Of a DNA stretch of 64,000 nt, positions 34,586-46,680 are shown one piece after another. The notes beneath the pieces were generated by a model. The model was not told the DNA's origin, did not search any database, and worked only from the letters and a program-made list of their open reading frames with translations. The position numbers and the translations under genes are program-made. Positions within the stretch are counted from its first letter, which is position 1. Every line of letters begins with the position of its first letter. Source of the DNA: Manduca sexta (Eukaryota > Arthropoda > Insecta > Lepidoptera > Sphingidae); assembly GCF_014839805.1 (NCBI RefSeq), contig NC_051119.1, positions 10,285,245-10,349,244 of the forward strand. Reading direction: 5' to 3'.

Positions 34586-35230
34586 GAAATTCAGTCTTGA
34601 ATTCGAAAGTCTTGTCTGATGATATAGGCCGCGATTCTTAATAAACAGCAATACCAGACTTTTGCGTCATAAAACTCTACGTGATACTAAACTTAGCTCG
34701 TTATTGAACAAAAAAAGGGCTGAATTAATATTTCATAAGACCCAGTTATTAAATACACAGGGTACAGGTTCCTTAAAAGCAAAACTGATTTCCCATCACT
34801 CTGATATGGTATCATGATCACATACAGATTAAGTATTGGAATTGTAATGTAATTAGGAAGCCCGCAGTATTATTTATCTTTAGTCTCCTACAATTAATAA
34901 CCATCACTTCGGAACCAAAAATACAAAGTAACAATTAACACTTATTACATAAGCCCATCCACCAAATCTCATAATTCAATACTTTCTTCTTGGCTACCAC
35001 TATAACAATCAGAACGGCAGAAAGGGAAAGACATATATTACAAAATCACACGAGTAAAAGAGACAGCGAATCCTTTGTGCCAACTCCAACTTTTAGCAAG
35101 AGGAAGCCATTGGAAAATTTTACAAATTTCCAAATGACTTGAACCAGTTAATTTATTGGGTAATAATTTGATCCGAACTTTAACTTCTATAGAGCGACAG
35201 TCTTGTTAATATTTAGGGGCGTATACAATA
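34586..35230. other. Unannotated stretch of copy A
   Basis: Matches 51086-51740. No gene or known repeat is recognised. Confidence 0.35.
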
Positions 35231-35548
35231 TAATAATATCAGCCCTGTATTATATACAGTCCCACTGTTGGACACGGGCCTCCTTTACTACTGAGAGGGA
35301 ATAGGCCTTAGTCCACCACGCTAGCCTAGTGTGTATTGGTAGACTTCACACACCTTCGAAATTCCTATAGAGAACTTCTCTGGTGTGCAGGTTTTCTCGC
35401 GATGTTTTCCTTCACCGTTAAAGCAAGCGATAATTCACAAAGAATACGCACATATTTTAGTAAAGTCAGAAGTGTGAGCCCTTGGGTTTTGAACCTGCGA
35501 ACATTCGTTTCGGCAGTCCGTTCCACACCCAACCAGGCTATCGCCGTT
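35231..35548 (-). mobile_element. SINE-1, near full length (A)
   Basis: 'aataatatcagccctgtatt' through 'ggtagacttcacacacc' to a head ending 'ccaggctatcgccg'. No clear target-site duplication. Counterpart in B at 51741-52058. The open frames on both strands here are SINE translations. Confidence 0.85.
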
Positions 35549-35809
35549 TGCAAATAGCTTATCATGTGTCAAACCATGTAGTAAACAAGATTCCTTTTTA
35601 CAATCGTTAACGCTAACGTTATGTATGACAATGAAATATTCTAACGATAGACTAATCGATAAAATATGTCAATCCCATATATTATTTCAGTTTTCATTAG
35701 CATTGACGATTGTAGGAAAACATTGGCTACGGCCTCAGTTTCCGGCTCGTTTAAGCTGTTACTACTAGCTGTATGTTTCAAAGCCGGCCACGTACTAAAC
35801 TCAAAAAAA

Positions 35810-35910
35810 ATAATATCATTTTGCCCGACCCGAGATTAGAACCTGGGACCTCAGAGCGGTTTTGTACCGCGCACGTAATACAACCAGTAACTACGCCACC
35901 GAGCAGTCGA
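35810..35910 (-). mobile_element. SINE-2 head fragment (A)
   Basis: 'cccgacccgagattagaacc' (B box complement) and 'aactacgccaccgagcag' (A box complement). Counterpart in B at about 52320-52422. Confidence 0.65.
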
Positions 35911-37839
35911 GGCTAAATATATAATAACTAGAATAGAGAACAATAATTCAGATTAAACCGAACCCTTTGCAAATTTACATTTAAACGTAACCCTTCGACT
36001 GTGTAACACCAAATTAATACGTTTTTAAATGGAACGCTAGTTTATGCACGTGACCTCCCTCGCTTTTTATTCGATTACTATCGACCTACTGAATTCGCAC
36101 GGATTATATGTATTTTGTAAATTAACTATATATAAATAAAAACTATAATTTAAATTTAATACCGTATTATAGGAAAAAACAATAAAGAATTCTGTCTAAG
36201 ATTGTCTGAAACTAATAAAAAAATCCGCATCAAAATGGATCAAGTATTTTAGAATTACATACTAAGTAAATACACACAACTTCGTTTTTTTTTTCAAAAT
36301 ACTTTGTCCACTAAGGTTTTATTAAGTATTTACTTTTTTATACTTTTGATGCGAAATATAATTTTGCTTGTGGATAAAAAACAATTTTTCAAACCAGCAT
36401 AACAAATTTAGTTGACCTCAAGGAGCCTACTGCCTTGTGGGCCAAATACAATGTCAACCAAAGAGATATCACAACTACAATGATCGCCAGAAGTATGTCG
36501 GTCTAGCTTACTAAATTCAAAGGCTAAACGCCCTATTTTTCATAATTAAAATATTTTTTAAACAAAAACATTTTTTTCTAATCCGCCACGTGTCATTCCC
36601 GCAACATTCGTTTTACAGACCGACATGCGATTTTTGTATGTGTCGAGTTCTTAATGTCATTTGCAGTGGATTTAAAAGAGGGTTAATTTATCTGCATGGG
36701 AAATCATTTTAAAATGCATTAACCTATGCTAGTCTAATTAAAATCGTTTTTGAATTCATAGCTTGGACATTACATTGTAAAATATTTTTGCTTTTCTAAT
36801 TTGACTGAGATATAAATTATTTTATGATGCCAATTATAACAAATTCTCTGAAAAACAATGATAGGAATTTTAATTCTAATATAGTAAAATATATTTTATG
36901 GTTTTTAAAATGACAGATATATACGTCAATGACTGGGACGTAATTTATCGTCTTACACAACCTATTGACTCACGAAATATTCTAAAAACAATTGTTACAA
37001 TTGTAATTCTTATTTGTAAGTAAATATCATCATTCTATATTTCCATATTTAAAAACAGACCGTTAATAAACGTAATATTTTTTTTATTCATTTTGTAATT
37101 AGGATACGTAATTTTAAGAAAAAACAGCATCAATACATTTTAATAAATGAGTTAGTAACGACTTTTCATTAGATACAATATTCCACATAATGCGTCACAA
37201 TCACAGAAACACAAATGATGCATCAAATTGCACTATGTCGATTCACAAAGATGGCGGGAACAATGGCGGACTAATCGTTGTCATGGCCGACGTGTAGATG
37301 GCTTCTGTCCACTCGCGCGACCATCCACGTCGCAGGCACAGACGGCTTGTCAACCCATATACTGGCTGTATGTGTGCCTTAATCAACAGGCATAGGTTTG
37401 GATAGTAAGAGGTGACGATAAGGGTAAAATCGAAATTATTAACAGTCATTTAAATCTAAATTCTTGAGATCGAGTAGAACATTTTAAGAATTTATTGCAG
37501 CAACAAAACTTGCAGAAACTTAGGTACTTCCGCGAGCGATTTTCTCTGTTTAAATAGTCACGTCAAGCTGACTTCTGTATATTCTAAAGCTTGATTGACA
37601 GCGGCAAGTCGCATGTATAAAATTATTTAATGTTTATTTATTTATTTATTAGCACTGCCATATTGTACATATAATAACAGGTCACAAAGTTACACTAGTA
37701 TTAAACAATTATTATAGTCACTGATATGTAATACATCAAGTACGGCGTACATAACATTCGCCACAGCACTCAACGAGTAACATATTTTTAAATGCTGCCG
37801 CTGGCATAAACGCATCTGTTCTTTGGCAATATACTGCTG
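35911..37839. other. Unannotated stretch of copy A
   Basis: Nearly identical to 52423-54360. 37240-37450 carries a 68-codon minus frame that is identical in B; no family is recognised and it is probably chance. A (TTTA)n tract lies near 37632-37650. Confidence 0.4.
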
Positions 37840-38160
37840 CGCAGTGGCGAAGGTATAAACTGATTCTCGTCGGCTACCCTTTACATAAAATTAATGTAGA
37901 ATCTAATTATCTACAGAACTATTTGCAGACCGCCTTTATGCAAATAGTATCTGTATGTTGTGTTGTTACTTTTCGGAAAATATCACTTTTCGCCACAGCT
38001 GCTGCGACAACTTTTCAGTCTAAACATAGCTTAATACTTACCTCAAATCCTCAAATGCAGCCGGCAAATGTACCAGAATATCTGGTTATTACACTAGACT
38101 GCCCACATAGTGGACAAAGCTGCCAATGCCGTCAGCGGTTATCTCGAGTGGGCATGGACT
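37840..38160 (+). repeat. Dispersed repeat family 6 (A)
   Basis: 'gcagtggcgaaggtataaac', 'ctcgtcggctaccctttaca', 'gcagaccgcctttatgcaaa', 'tgttacttttcggaaaatat'. Related to 8620-9215 and 59335-59520. Confidence 0.6.
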
Positions 38161-38229
38161 CGGCATCAAGGACAATGCCCCGATAATTGAACTAGCTTCG
38201 AGACAGGTGGATTGTTTCTAATTTGTTTG

Positions 38230-38529
38230 TTACATTCAGGTCATTTTTATATACTAAATGAAACCACATACTTATCTACCTAGAAATAACACTTTAAAAT
38301 AAGTTACTTGAGCCGTAGATGTAAAATAAAAGTATAAGTTTCGAACAAAATAAATATTAATAAAACGTAATTTTAATTTTTTGCTCCCTTATGCCACTAC
38401 TACTACTTTAAGAGAATTCGTTGCAGCGGCAACATCATAATTTCAGTCAGAATTACACTCACGCACACGCCATATTCATAAGAAACTACAAAATGATCAA
38501 TAATTCAGAAAACTTATACCAGGATTTTA
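38230..38529 (+). mobile_element. CAGGGT MITE, truncated by repeat and gap (A)
   Basis: Matches the first ~300 bp of the complete element in copy B (54750-55126). In A it breaks off at 'aggatttt' into a SINE-2a copy and then the gap. Confidence 0.65.
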
Positions 38530-38719
38530 CATACATACATACATAACATCACGCATTTTATCCCCGAAGGGGTATGCAGAGGCGCAACCAGGGCACCCAC
38601 TTTTGCTATATTAAATTCCGTCCCATGATGTGATAGGGGCGAGCCTATCGCCATATCGGGCACAAATTCCAGACTCAGGCTGATACTGAGCAGAAAACCC
38701 AAATATCACTTTGCCCGGC
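38530..38719 (-). mobile_element. SINE-2a, cut by the gap
   Basis: 'acatacatacataacatcac', 'ccccgaaggggtatgcagag', 'gtcccatgatgtgatagggg', 'gggcacaaattccagact'. The head side (right end) is lost in the gap. Copy B has no SINE at this point. Confidence 0.75.
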
Positions 38720-39219
38720 NNNNNNNNNNNNNNNNNNNNNNNNNNNNNNNNNNNNNNNNNNNNNNNNNNNNNNNNNNNNNNNNNNNNNNNNNNNNNNNNN
38801 NNNNNNNNNNNNNNNNNNNNNNNNNNNNNNNNNNNNNNNNNNNNNNNNNNNNNNNNNNNNNNNNNNNNNNNNNNNNNNNNNNNNNNNNNNNNNNNNNNNN
38901 NNNNNNNNNNNNNNNNNNNNNNNNNNNNNNNNNNNNNNNNNNNNNNNNNNNNNNNNNNNNNNNNNNNNNNNNNNNNNNNNNNNNNNNNNNNNNNNNNNNN
39001 NNNNNNNNNNNNNNNNNNNNNNNNNNNNNNNNNNNNNNNNNNNNNNNNNNNNNNNNNNNNNNNNNNNNNNNNNNNNNNNNNNNNNNNNNNNNNNNNNNNN
39101 NNNNNNNNNNNNNNNNNNNNNNNNNNNNNNNNNNNNNNNNNNNNNNNNNNNNNNNNNNNNNNNNNNNNNNNNNNNNNNNNNNNNNNNNNNNNNNNNNNNN
39201 NNNNNNNNNNNNNNNNNNN
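38720..39219. other. Assembly gap, 500 N
   Basis: Exactly 500 unknown bases, a standard placeholder length, so the true distance is not known. Both sides end inside SINEs. Reading frames across it are artefacts. Confidence 0.99.
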
Positions 39220-39378
39220 TTCCTCACGATGTTTTCTCCTTCACCGTTAAAGCGAACGATAAATTCACAAAGAATACACACATGGTTTTAGAAAGTCAGA
39301 GGTGTGTGCCCTTGGGATTTGAACCTGCGGACATTCGTCTTGGCAGTCCGTTCCACACCCAACTAGGCTATCGCGGCT
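39220..39378 (-). mobile_element. SINE-1, head half, cut by the gap
   Basis: 'ttcctcacgatgttttctcc' through 'ccttgggatttgaacctgcg' (B box complement) to 'caactaggctatcgcggc' (A box complement). The tail half is lost in the gap. Confidence 0.85.
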
Positions 39379-40840
39379 TTTTACCTTAGTAATACTACAT
39401 TTATATTTTATTTTGGCCCCCTTTAACCTAAATACGTCCCAGTAAAAACCCATACGGACACAATATTTGGACATTTTAGAAACTTGAAATTTCATTTGAC
39501 TACGTATTTAATTCTTACTCAGCTTCGACAAATATGTATTTGCAGTTACAAAAAAACTCTACCGTATCGTTTTAAGGGAAAAATGTTTTTAATGCAACAT
39601 TATTTTGTAACCTACAGTATGAGCAAACAGAGAGATTTTAAGAAATTAGTGAATAATAAATTTTTAAAGTGTTTTTTCGTGATGGCGTCGGAAAATTTTT
39701 CTTTTTATGCTTAGACTTAACTCATATTTGTCCAATCTAGCTTTAAGTGGCTAAACCCTGAAACTATTGAACTGTTTTCGACGAACTTCGTTGGTAAGTG
39801 TGATTTTTGGCAGAATGTAATCTAGACTCATAAATCTTACTTACTTCCATCTTACTAGTATTATAAATGCGAGAGTCTGTAACAATGTTTGGATGTTTGT
39901 TAGAAGTAAACGCAGAAGCAACTGAACTGATTTGTATGAAATTTGGCTCAGGGGTAAACCATGTTTAGAATTAACAAATAGGCTACTTTTTATCCCGATT
40001 ATTTGCTCCCATAGGAAAAAATATTAATTTTATATCATTTTTTGAAATAGATGGCGCTGGCATCCTACAATTGACGCTTTGATTTACTACTATGATTAAA
40101 GAATTTTTGTAGCATTAAGGTTCGACATAAACCCAAGCTAACACCTTTATTTCCAAAGGATTAATAAATGCAATTACTGCAGCCACATCGCGAAGCGATA
40201 TAGCGAATAATACTACCTCATGGTAAGACGGTAAGCCTATCACCATATCATAGAAAATTCTAAACCCATGCAACTCCAAGATCTGTTTTTGACTCGAATA
40301 CTCAAGAAAATAATATTGGTAGACCTGGGAGTCCGACGGCAAAGCTATCAATTGATAATCAAAGCAATAAATTTATAATTTTATCAAAGAGAAATTCATA
40401 CAGTGCAGTAACACTATAATTTTGTTTGCATACAAATTGTATTAACATGGGCTAAGCCTACTCATAATCCATTTAACATGCGCTTTAAAGCAATTCAATA
40501 AAACCTCAAAAAAATAACAAAACCATTACACAATAAGCAGAATAGAAACTTAATACGCACTAAGTGAATAGTGAAAAACGATATTACGCGGTCCATTGTG
40601 CCTCTTGTATTTTATAACATAAGTATTGTATTTTTAAATTTATTTTGATTTAAATTCAATGGTCTATTACCTCCAGCCCCTGTATGGAGAGCGTTTCTGT
40701 TCCCGTCTGCTGGTTTCTTTTGCAGTGTGTTTATGCCTATTACTGAAGGCCAAAGACTACCCGATGATAATAGCCCAAGATACTGGTCTGAGTTTGACAG
40801 TATTCGTATTCTCATAGTAGTTGTATTCTCTTAACCAAGG

Positions 40841-41165
40841 AGTTCTTAAACTATATAGAGTGGTCATTGGAAAGATTGTCATACAACAAATTTGCACTTC
40901 TGTGATGGTTACTCAATCTACCGTGAAATAGCAAAACATCAATGTAAAATACTTCATATTTTTCCATATCATAGCTTGCACTTTTTAATGCGAATATTAA
41001 CATATTTTCTGTAAATATATTATTTCTGTATTAATATATAAGGACGCTGTGACATCTTGTCACACGAATAAAACAGTGACTTATTACCAATTGCTAATAA
41101 CTTATAGAGCAAAAATTTGGCCCTGATGTCCGGTCTGTATCTAACTATATAGTTTAATGTATTTG
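40841..41165 (+). repeat. Dispersed repeat family 5 (B)
   Basis: Counterpart of 22780-23105; see 621-960. Confidence 0.6.
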
Positions 41166-41983
41166 CTTATAGCGTTTAGTAGTTGTAAGACTCTTATTAT
41201 AGTATGCTTTTGCTCTAAATTTATTATTTTTCCTTCTATCTGTCTTTTAGCACTGGTTCCACTTTAGTCAAACTAACATCCTTTACAAAATGGAGTAGTT
41301 TGATTAGATTCATTATTTTGTATGTAACAGAAAATTATACGAAAAATATCTTTTGTGAAATTATCATCGATATTGGATAAAAGAAGCAGTTACTCATATA
41401 TTAAATATTGTAAGAAAGTCACAGTTTGTTTTACTGTGATTTAAACATTCTAATTCCGTTAGATTTTTGATGGCATACACTTTTGATAGATGTATTTAAA
41501 AAATAGTATTTTTATTAACATTATTTTGCTTTTATTAAATAATATTTTAATTAACTGTTTGTATTATAAGAATACACTTACAATTCATCTCACAGAATTC
41601 ACAACTAACATCTCTTAACTTTTAATTTGCTGTAATTATATTAACATAGAGCTCTTACAACACAATGACTAAGTACCTAAATAACTAACAATAAAATCAA
41701 CGACCAATCCACAATGAATCAAGTCCAAGTCCCGCCCTAACATTAACAAACACTTTTGTCGTATTGTTGCGATCGTTTACAATACTATTGTTCTACTGGA
41801 TTGGTGTCGTGTGGCGATACTGGCGGCTATTCGGGCGCGTCTAACTTCCATTGTTTCGAGTGCATTACGCATTTCGGTAATTACTTTTGAGTTACATGGG
41901 GTTGGAAAACGGTTGCTGCTTGTTCGTATTGTTGGGTTTTATTATTTTATATAAGCAATAGCAGGTAGTTAGTGTAAAATGCA

Positions 41984-42295
41984 ATGAATGAGTCCAAAGC
42001 CAGATTTCGGCCACGGCGGCCTATCTCGACGGAGGTCAATTGAGTACGCAGGAGATATTATAGTGCATAAATGTGCGCGTAATACACAGGTGGAGTCTGT
42101 TCTTCCACTCTCATAGACCAGTGAGATGGTAATCCGACATGACCGGAGAGAGATCAGATGCACCACCAACGGGTTTACGTGCTTTCCGATGCAGGAGGAT
42201 ATGATACCGCCAACTTCCTGAGTCCGAGCTGCGGCTGAGTAATTTTTAAGATGGAAAGATCCAGTCACAATTATTTTTTTGGCTCGACCCGGGAT
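41984..42295 (-). mobile_element. SINE-2b (B)
   Basis: Counterpart of 23921-24232. Confidence 0.7.
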
Positions 42296-43967
42296 AAAAT
42301 GCAATAAGACATAATCGCCACTTTTATATAGGATGATTTTGTCATTGCCTTAATAAATGAAACCACATACTCACACACCGCTTCTAATATGTCTATGCTA
42401 TTGTGAATCTTGCATGAATAACGACTATTTTTTACCAAAAATCTAATTTTTTCTTTTCGGATTTTTTTTTAATTTGTTTTCAAGGCAAAATGCGAATATG
42501 ACGTGTGCGTGGATGTATTTCTGAAGGAAATTGCGCTGTTAAACGCGTTAATCTCAAGAACTACTAAACCAATTTTTATTTATCTTCACTAATTGGAAGC
42601 TACATTAAAACTCGGTAAAACTTTTTCACGCGAACGCACCCGCTGGTAAAAGCTGGTATCTAACATTTTTATTGATAAATACATTATTGCACCTCATTAT
42701 AATTACACAGAGACTCTCACGGTCTTTAAAAAGAAATTGGAAAGTAATAAGACAGAAAAAATCAAATACATGTTTACTAAAAATCTATTCAAAAGACAAG
42801 AAAACGGATGAACTTTCCTTAAATTCCCTGCAGTAGTAAGGGTTATCCTTTAAATGATAATGTCACCCAATACTCAAGTGGCTCAGCTGTTCAATTTAAT
42901 TGTGCTCAATATAAAAACTGATATGCTCTTAAATAGCAGGTAGCAGCAATTGTATGATGAGACGTGGTTTAAGAATAAATATTTCAGATTGTTTGAGATA
43001 TAAGGTTATCCTGCCTTCTCCTCCAATGGGTAAGTAGAGAATGAACTATAAATATCTCAATGGTGACAAAATAAACACGCCAAAGGATTTTGTTATAAGT
43101 TTATTCACCTTCATAAGTACAGTTTTATTTTCCATAAGAATCATGAAAAGTAACATCAATTTCCAAATTTCAATAACCTCGTATACAATTTATTTATTTA
43201 TTATTATACTTTATTATACACCAGGGATATAAATAATAGTACAAGAAAAGAGAAAAAAATAAAAATTTCGGTCTTATCGCACAAGGCAATCTCTTACAGT
43301 CAACCATGGGATGGATAAAAGAGAAAATAAAATTACTGATATTTTTTTTTCAATGACCTGTATAATATCAAGAATAACTATAAAACTTTGCCAAAGGGCA
43401 TTTTAAAAATAACTTGATTGTTCTATAATATCTTTGTAAATGACCACTAAACGTTATCACAGTATGACTACCCTCAGCATCACAAACTCCAAAACTCATT
43501 GATCTAAAAATAATTAGTAAAATCACCAGGGTCTTGTTAAACTGGCCGTATACCGGGAACCATTCAAGTTATATCAATTACTCTTTGTTAAGAAATCATT
43601 GCAGAAAACATCGTACAATAAGGGTTTTTGTTGGAAACCTTTAATAACGTGCCATTGAGCACCTTTTATTCGGTTACCACATTATAGTCAGTAGGTTTCT
43701 AACAATTGTCAGCGATTCCACTAATGCATCGGGAATTTGAGCGTTTTGAATAAATGTAACCTCAATTATTGACCTTTTTAATGGTAAACTACTTGTAATT
43801 AATATTTATTTAGAAGATTAGGTTGGTTGCGAGTTCGCCCATGAAGACTTACGCGCTACAAAAGTCTTCATATCACTGTACATATCTATAGCTAGTTATA
43901 TCTGTCTATATCTGTTATTTTATTTCTCTTTTATATATTATATTATAATAGCTATTTTATAAACTCA

Positions 43968-44226
43968 TATACTGTCGTGCTAAACGCAAAAGCAATATGT
44001 CAGGAAATCTTACTTCGAGATTTCGAAGTTTTGTAAATATAGATTTATAGTTTTGTATGTAAAACAAAGACAGTGAAACTTTTTTAAGGTTTTTATTTAA
44101 CGAGTTCTGAACAAGATGCCTTTATTTAGGTAAGTTCATTGGATCAGTATTTCTTTAAGCTATCTGACGACATAAAAATCAAGATTTTGTTTTTAATACC
44201 GCTTTTGAACTTAACACTGCAGTATA
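43968..44226. mobile_element. MITE, copy B only, 259 bp
   Basis: The ends 'tatactgtcgtgctaa' and (complement of the right end) 'tatactgcagtgttaa' form imperfect terminal inverted repeats, and 'caaaagc' follows at both ends. Copy A has the joined site near 26174 ('acccatattaacatcacc'). Insertion at TA suggests a Tc1/mariner-type parent; that is inference. Confidence 0.75.
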
Positions 44227-44499
44227 AAAATCACCTCAAATGGCATTTTAAGTTACACTATATGACTGATTTTAAGACTTTAGTTTACGTAACAGCACCG
44301 ACATAGCTGAAATCACTTCTTATTGACAGCATAAGCTTGATTTATGAAATAGTTCACTGTCTACTTGAATTTTACTTAAAGGCGAAATTGATTCACGGCC
44401 CTGAGGATATTAAGTGCTCTATAAATCTGGCAATGGCGAAGAGTGAAATCTTCGGAAAGGGAACCCCAAAACAACATATAGGTAGTTATATACATAAAT

Positions 44500-44816
44500 A
44501 ATAATAATATCAGCCCTGTATTATATACTGTACCACTGTTGGGCACGGGCCTCAACTACTGAGAGGAATTAGGCCTTAGTCCACCACGCTGGCCTAGTGC
44601 GGATTGGTAGGCTTCACACACCGTCGAAATTCCTATAGAGAACTTCTCAAGTATGCAGGTTTCCTCACGATGTTTTCTTTCACCGTTAAAGCAAGCGATA
44701 ATTATTCACAAAGAACACACATAAGTATAGAAAGTCAGAGGTGTGTGCCCTTGGGATTTGAACCTGCGGACATTCGTCTGGGCAGTCCGTTCCACACCCA
44801 ACTAGACTATCGCCGC
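44500..44816 (-). mobile_element. SINE-1, full length (B)
   Basis: Perfect 14-bp target-site duplication TTATATACATAAAT at 44486-44499 and 44817-44830. The right duplication is intact and holds the TA (44822-44823) used by the mariner in copy A. Confidence 0.9.
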
Positions 44817-45431
44817 TTATATACATAAATGCAGTATGCAAATCATTTTGATGATAATTTGCTAACACATAAATTATGAAAGAGAAGCCAACAAGAATCG
44901 GGTTGTATGGACCCTTCACTATTAAAACCTGGTTTTAGAATTCTCAAAAGTCAGCGAATTAATTTGAAAATTATGCTGTCACTATCATTTTGTATACTAA
45001 ATGAATTTCAAATACCCAGAAGCTAGAAGGTAACAATAGATATGGTGTGGGTGGGAGAATATCGAGCTATTCATTGTTAAATGAAAAGGGTTGAAAGGCA
45101 ATTGGGTTTCAATAGAATCCATACTTTTGTAAACATTAAACGTTGGCTTGTTTGCGTATCAGTTTTGTGGTTTGATTGTATTTAAAGATCGGATGAATTG
45201 GATATGCTTTATAGTGCTATTATAAAAGCCGTTGACAAAGAACATATCCATATCCTCGTCGAGGTTTTAACCTGCAATTACAACATATACATAAATCATC
45301 TTTAATTACAATGTTGCTAGCAATATTAACATATGCCGAACTCATCCTTGACAGTATTGCAATAAGATTGATATTAGTTTTTTTTTTCTAAACTACAAGC
45401 CCGGTTACGCTAATGCCACTTAAATTTTACA

Positions 45432-45632
45432 TCTATGCTATTAGATAAAGCTGAATAGTTTGTTTGTTTAAACACGCTAATCTCAGGAACTAGTGAACCG
45501 ATTTTGACTGGTTCTTCACTAATAGCAAGCTATATTACTCCTGAGTACTATAAGCTACTTTTTATCCCAGAAAAATATAAAGCGGGATTTTATCCCAGAA
45601 AAACTTTTCTACGCGGGTGGAGATGTTAACAA
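45432..45632 (+). mobile_element. Helitron-derived fragment (B)
   Basis: Counterpart of 28699-28898. Confidence 0.55.
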
Positions 45633-45891
45633 AAGTATTTTTGTAAAATAGTTGACTAATGATTCAATTTCATGTTCATAAGAATAGTTACTCCCTGACA
45701 AATTGTGACAATCCCTATTCTCCCAAATACGGTATTGCCAAAGATTACCACCCTGTAACCCTAACGATTGATATGGAATATTTAGTAATTGATCTTCTTA
45801 GCAAACTATCTGAATAAATAACATAGCTTTTATTTCTGAGCAATAGACTCCATATAAGCAGTTTCTTCTTTTCCTGAATCAAAACTACGTG

Positions 45892-46200
45892 TTATCTAAT
45901 TCTGTTCGTCACTAATAAAGCAAACAAACGCCTCTTTGCAACCGTATCCCAAAACCATTGATGGTTTTGCAAAAACTGGTCCAAGCGTAAATCCGCAGTA
46001 ATGTGTTTAATTCTTGACGGACGTCCCTGGGGATCGTATCCCTTACGTTTCACTGCATTAATAAGATTTTGACACTCGATATGGCGAACATTTTGTTGCG
46101 TAATAAGGTTGTTTGCACAATTAAAGATTTCACGCATGACAGAATTATTTATCAACACCAACAGACCCTTTTGTGTAGTTTTTGTTACTTTAGATTTCAT
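45892..46200 (-). CDS. Unrecognised 102-codon frame (doubtful gene)
   Basis: An ATG-to-stop frame of 102 residues with A at -3 of the ATG. The product would be basic and soluble; features are a KRKGYDPQGRPSRIKH stretch (residues about 51-66) and an aromatic QWFWDTVAKRR near the C-terminus. No signal peptide, membrane segment or family I recognise. Against it being a gene: the equivalent place in copy A has a nonsense codon, a 16-bp deletion and a non-synonymous change, so there is no sign of purifying selection. No splice sites or neighbouring exons support it. It may be a worn fragment of some mobile element or chance. Confidence 0.25.
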   Translation of the reverse strand: MKSKVTKTTQKGLLVLINNSVMREIFNCANNLITQQNVRHIECQNLINAVKRKGYDPQGRPSRIKHITADLRLDQFLQNHQWFWDTVAKRRLFALLVTNRIR

Positions 46201-46409
46201 TATTCGCTATAATTTGTCCTTTAAGTATAGTAACTTTCATATCTAAAAGTCCGTCTACATTTGTCATTTAAACTTCTTTAATTTTTATTAAGTATTCAGA
46301 AACTCTAGTATCTAAATGTAAGCCTGCTTTCAAACTTGATTTTAGTGGTTTTTGTTTAAGCGATACTACCAAAATTAATTAGTTGGAATTGACATATTAT
46401 ATTCAGTCC

Positions 46410-46680
46410 CGGATCTTGAATTTTTTGGAGGCAGGGCAAAATCTGGATAATGCCGCTCCCAACCACCTATATTTTTACCATTGTCATCATCATCATCATT
46501 TCGCGCCCCGCGGGAAATAGTTTATGTGTTTAATGTACTTAACGTCTCAGTAGTCAAAGTTGCATTAATAATAAGTTGTGTATTCGTCTGCCAAGTGTGA
46601 ATTTGCCGCCCTATGAATTCGCCGCCCGGGGCACGGGCCCTGGCTTGCCCCGCCGCCCCCCCCTAGATCCGGGGCTGATT
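46410..46680. repeat. Dispersed repeat, 'gcccggggcacgggccc' type (B)
   Basis: Counterpart of 29640-29925 with a short internal duplication at about 46600-46630. Confidence 0.45.

Larger units (their letters stand above)
21337..38529 (+). repeat. Duplicated segment, copy A (~17.2 kb)
   Basis: Aligns in the same orientation with 39391-55049, from 'tggccccctttgacctaaat' to 'aacttataccaggatttt'. Base identity is high, with some stretches of several hundred bases essentially identical. Differences include a mariner (26778-28082) and a Helitron (25862-26143) found only here, a 0.28-kb segment (about 32484-32766) missing from B, and a MITE found only in B. A 500-N gap lies between the copies. Uncollapsed haplotypes are the likeliest explanation. 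Confidence 0.95.

Noticed and set aside
38706..39281. Long frames of X residues
   Set aside because: They are the 500-N gap read as open sequence.
23906..42304. An identical 111-aa frame at 23906-24241 and 41969-42304
   Set aside because: Both lie on the SINE-2b copies; the identity reflects the duplication, not protein conservation.
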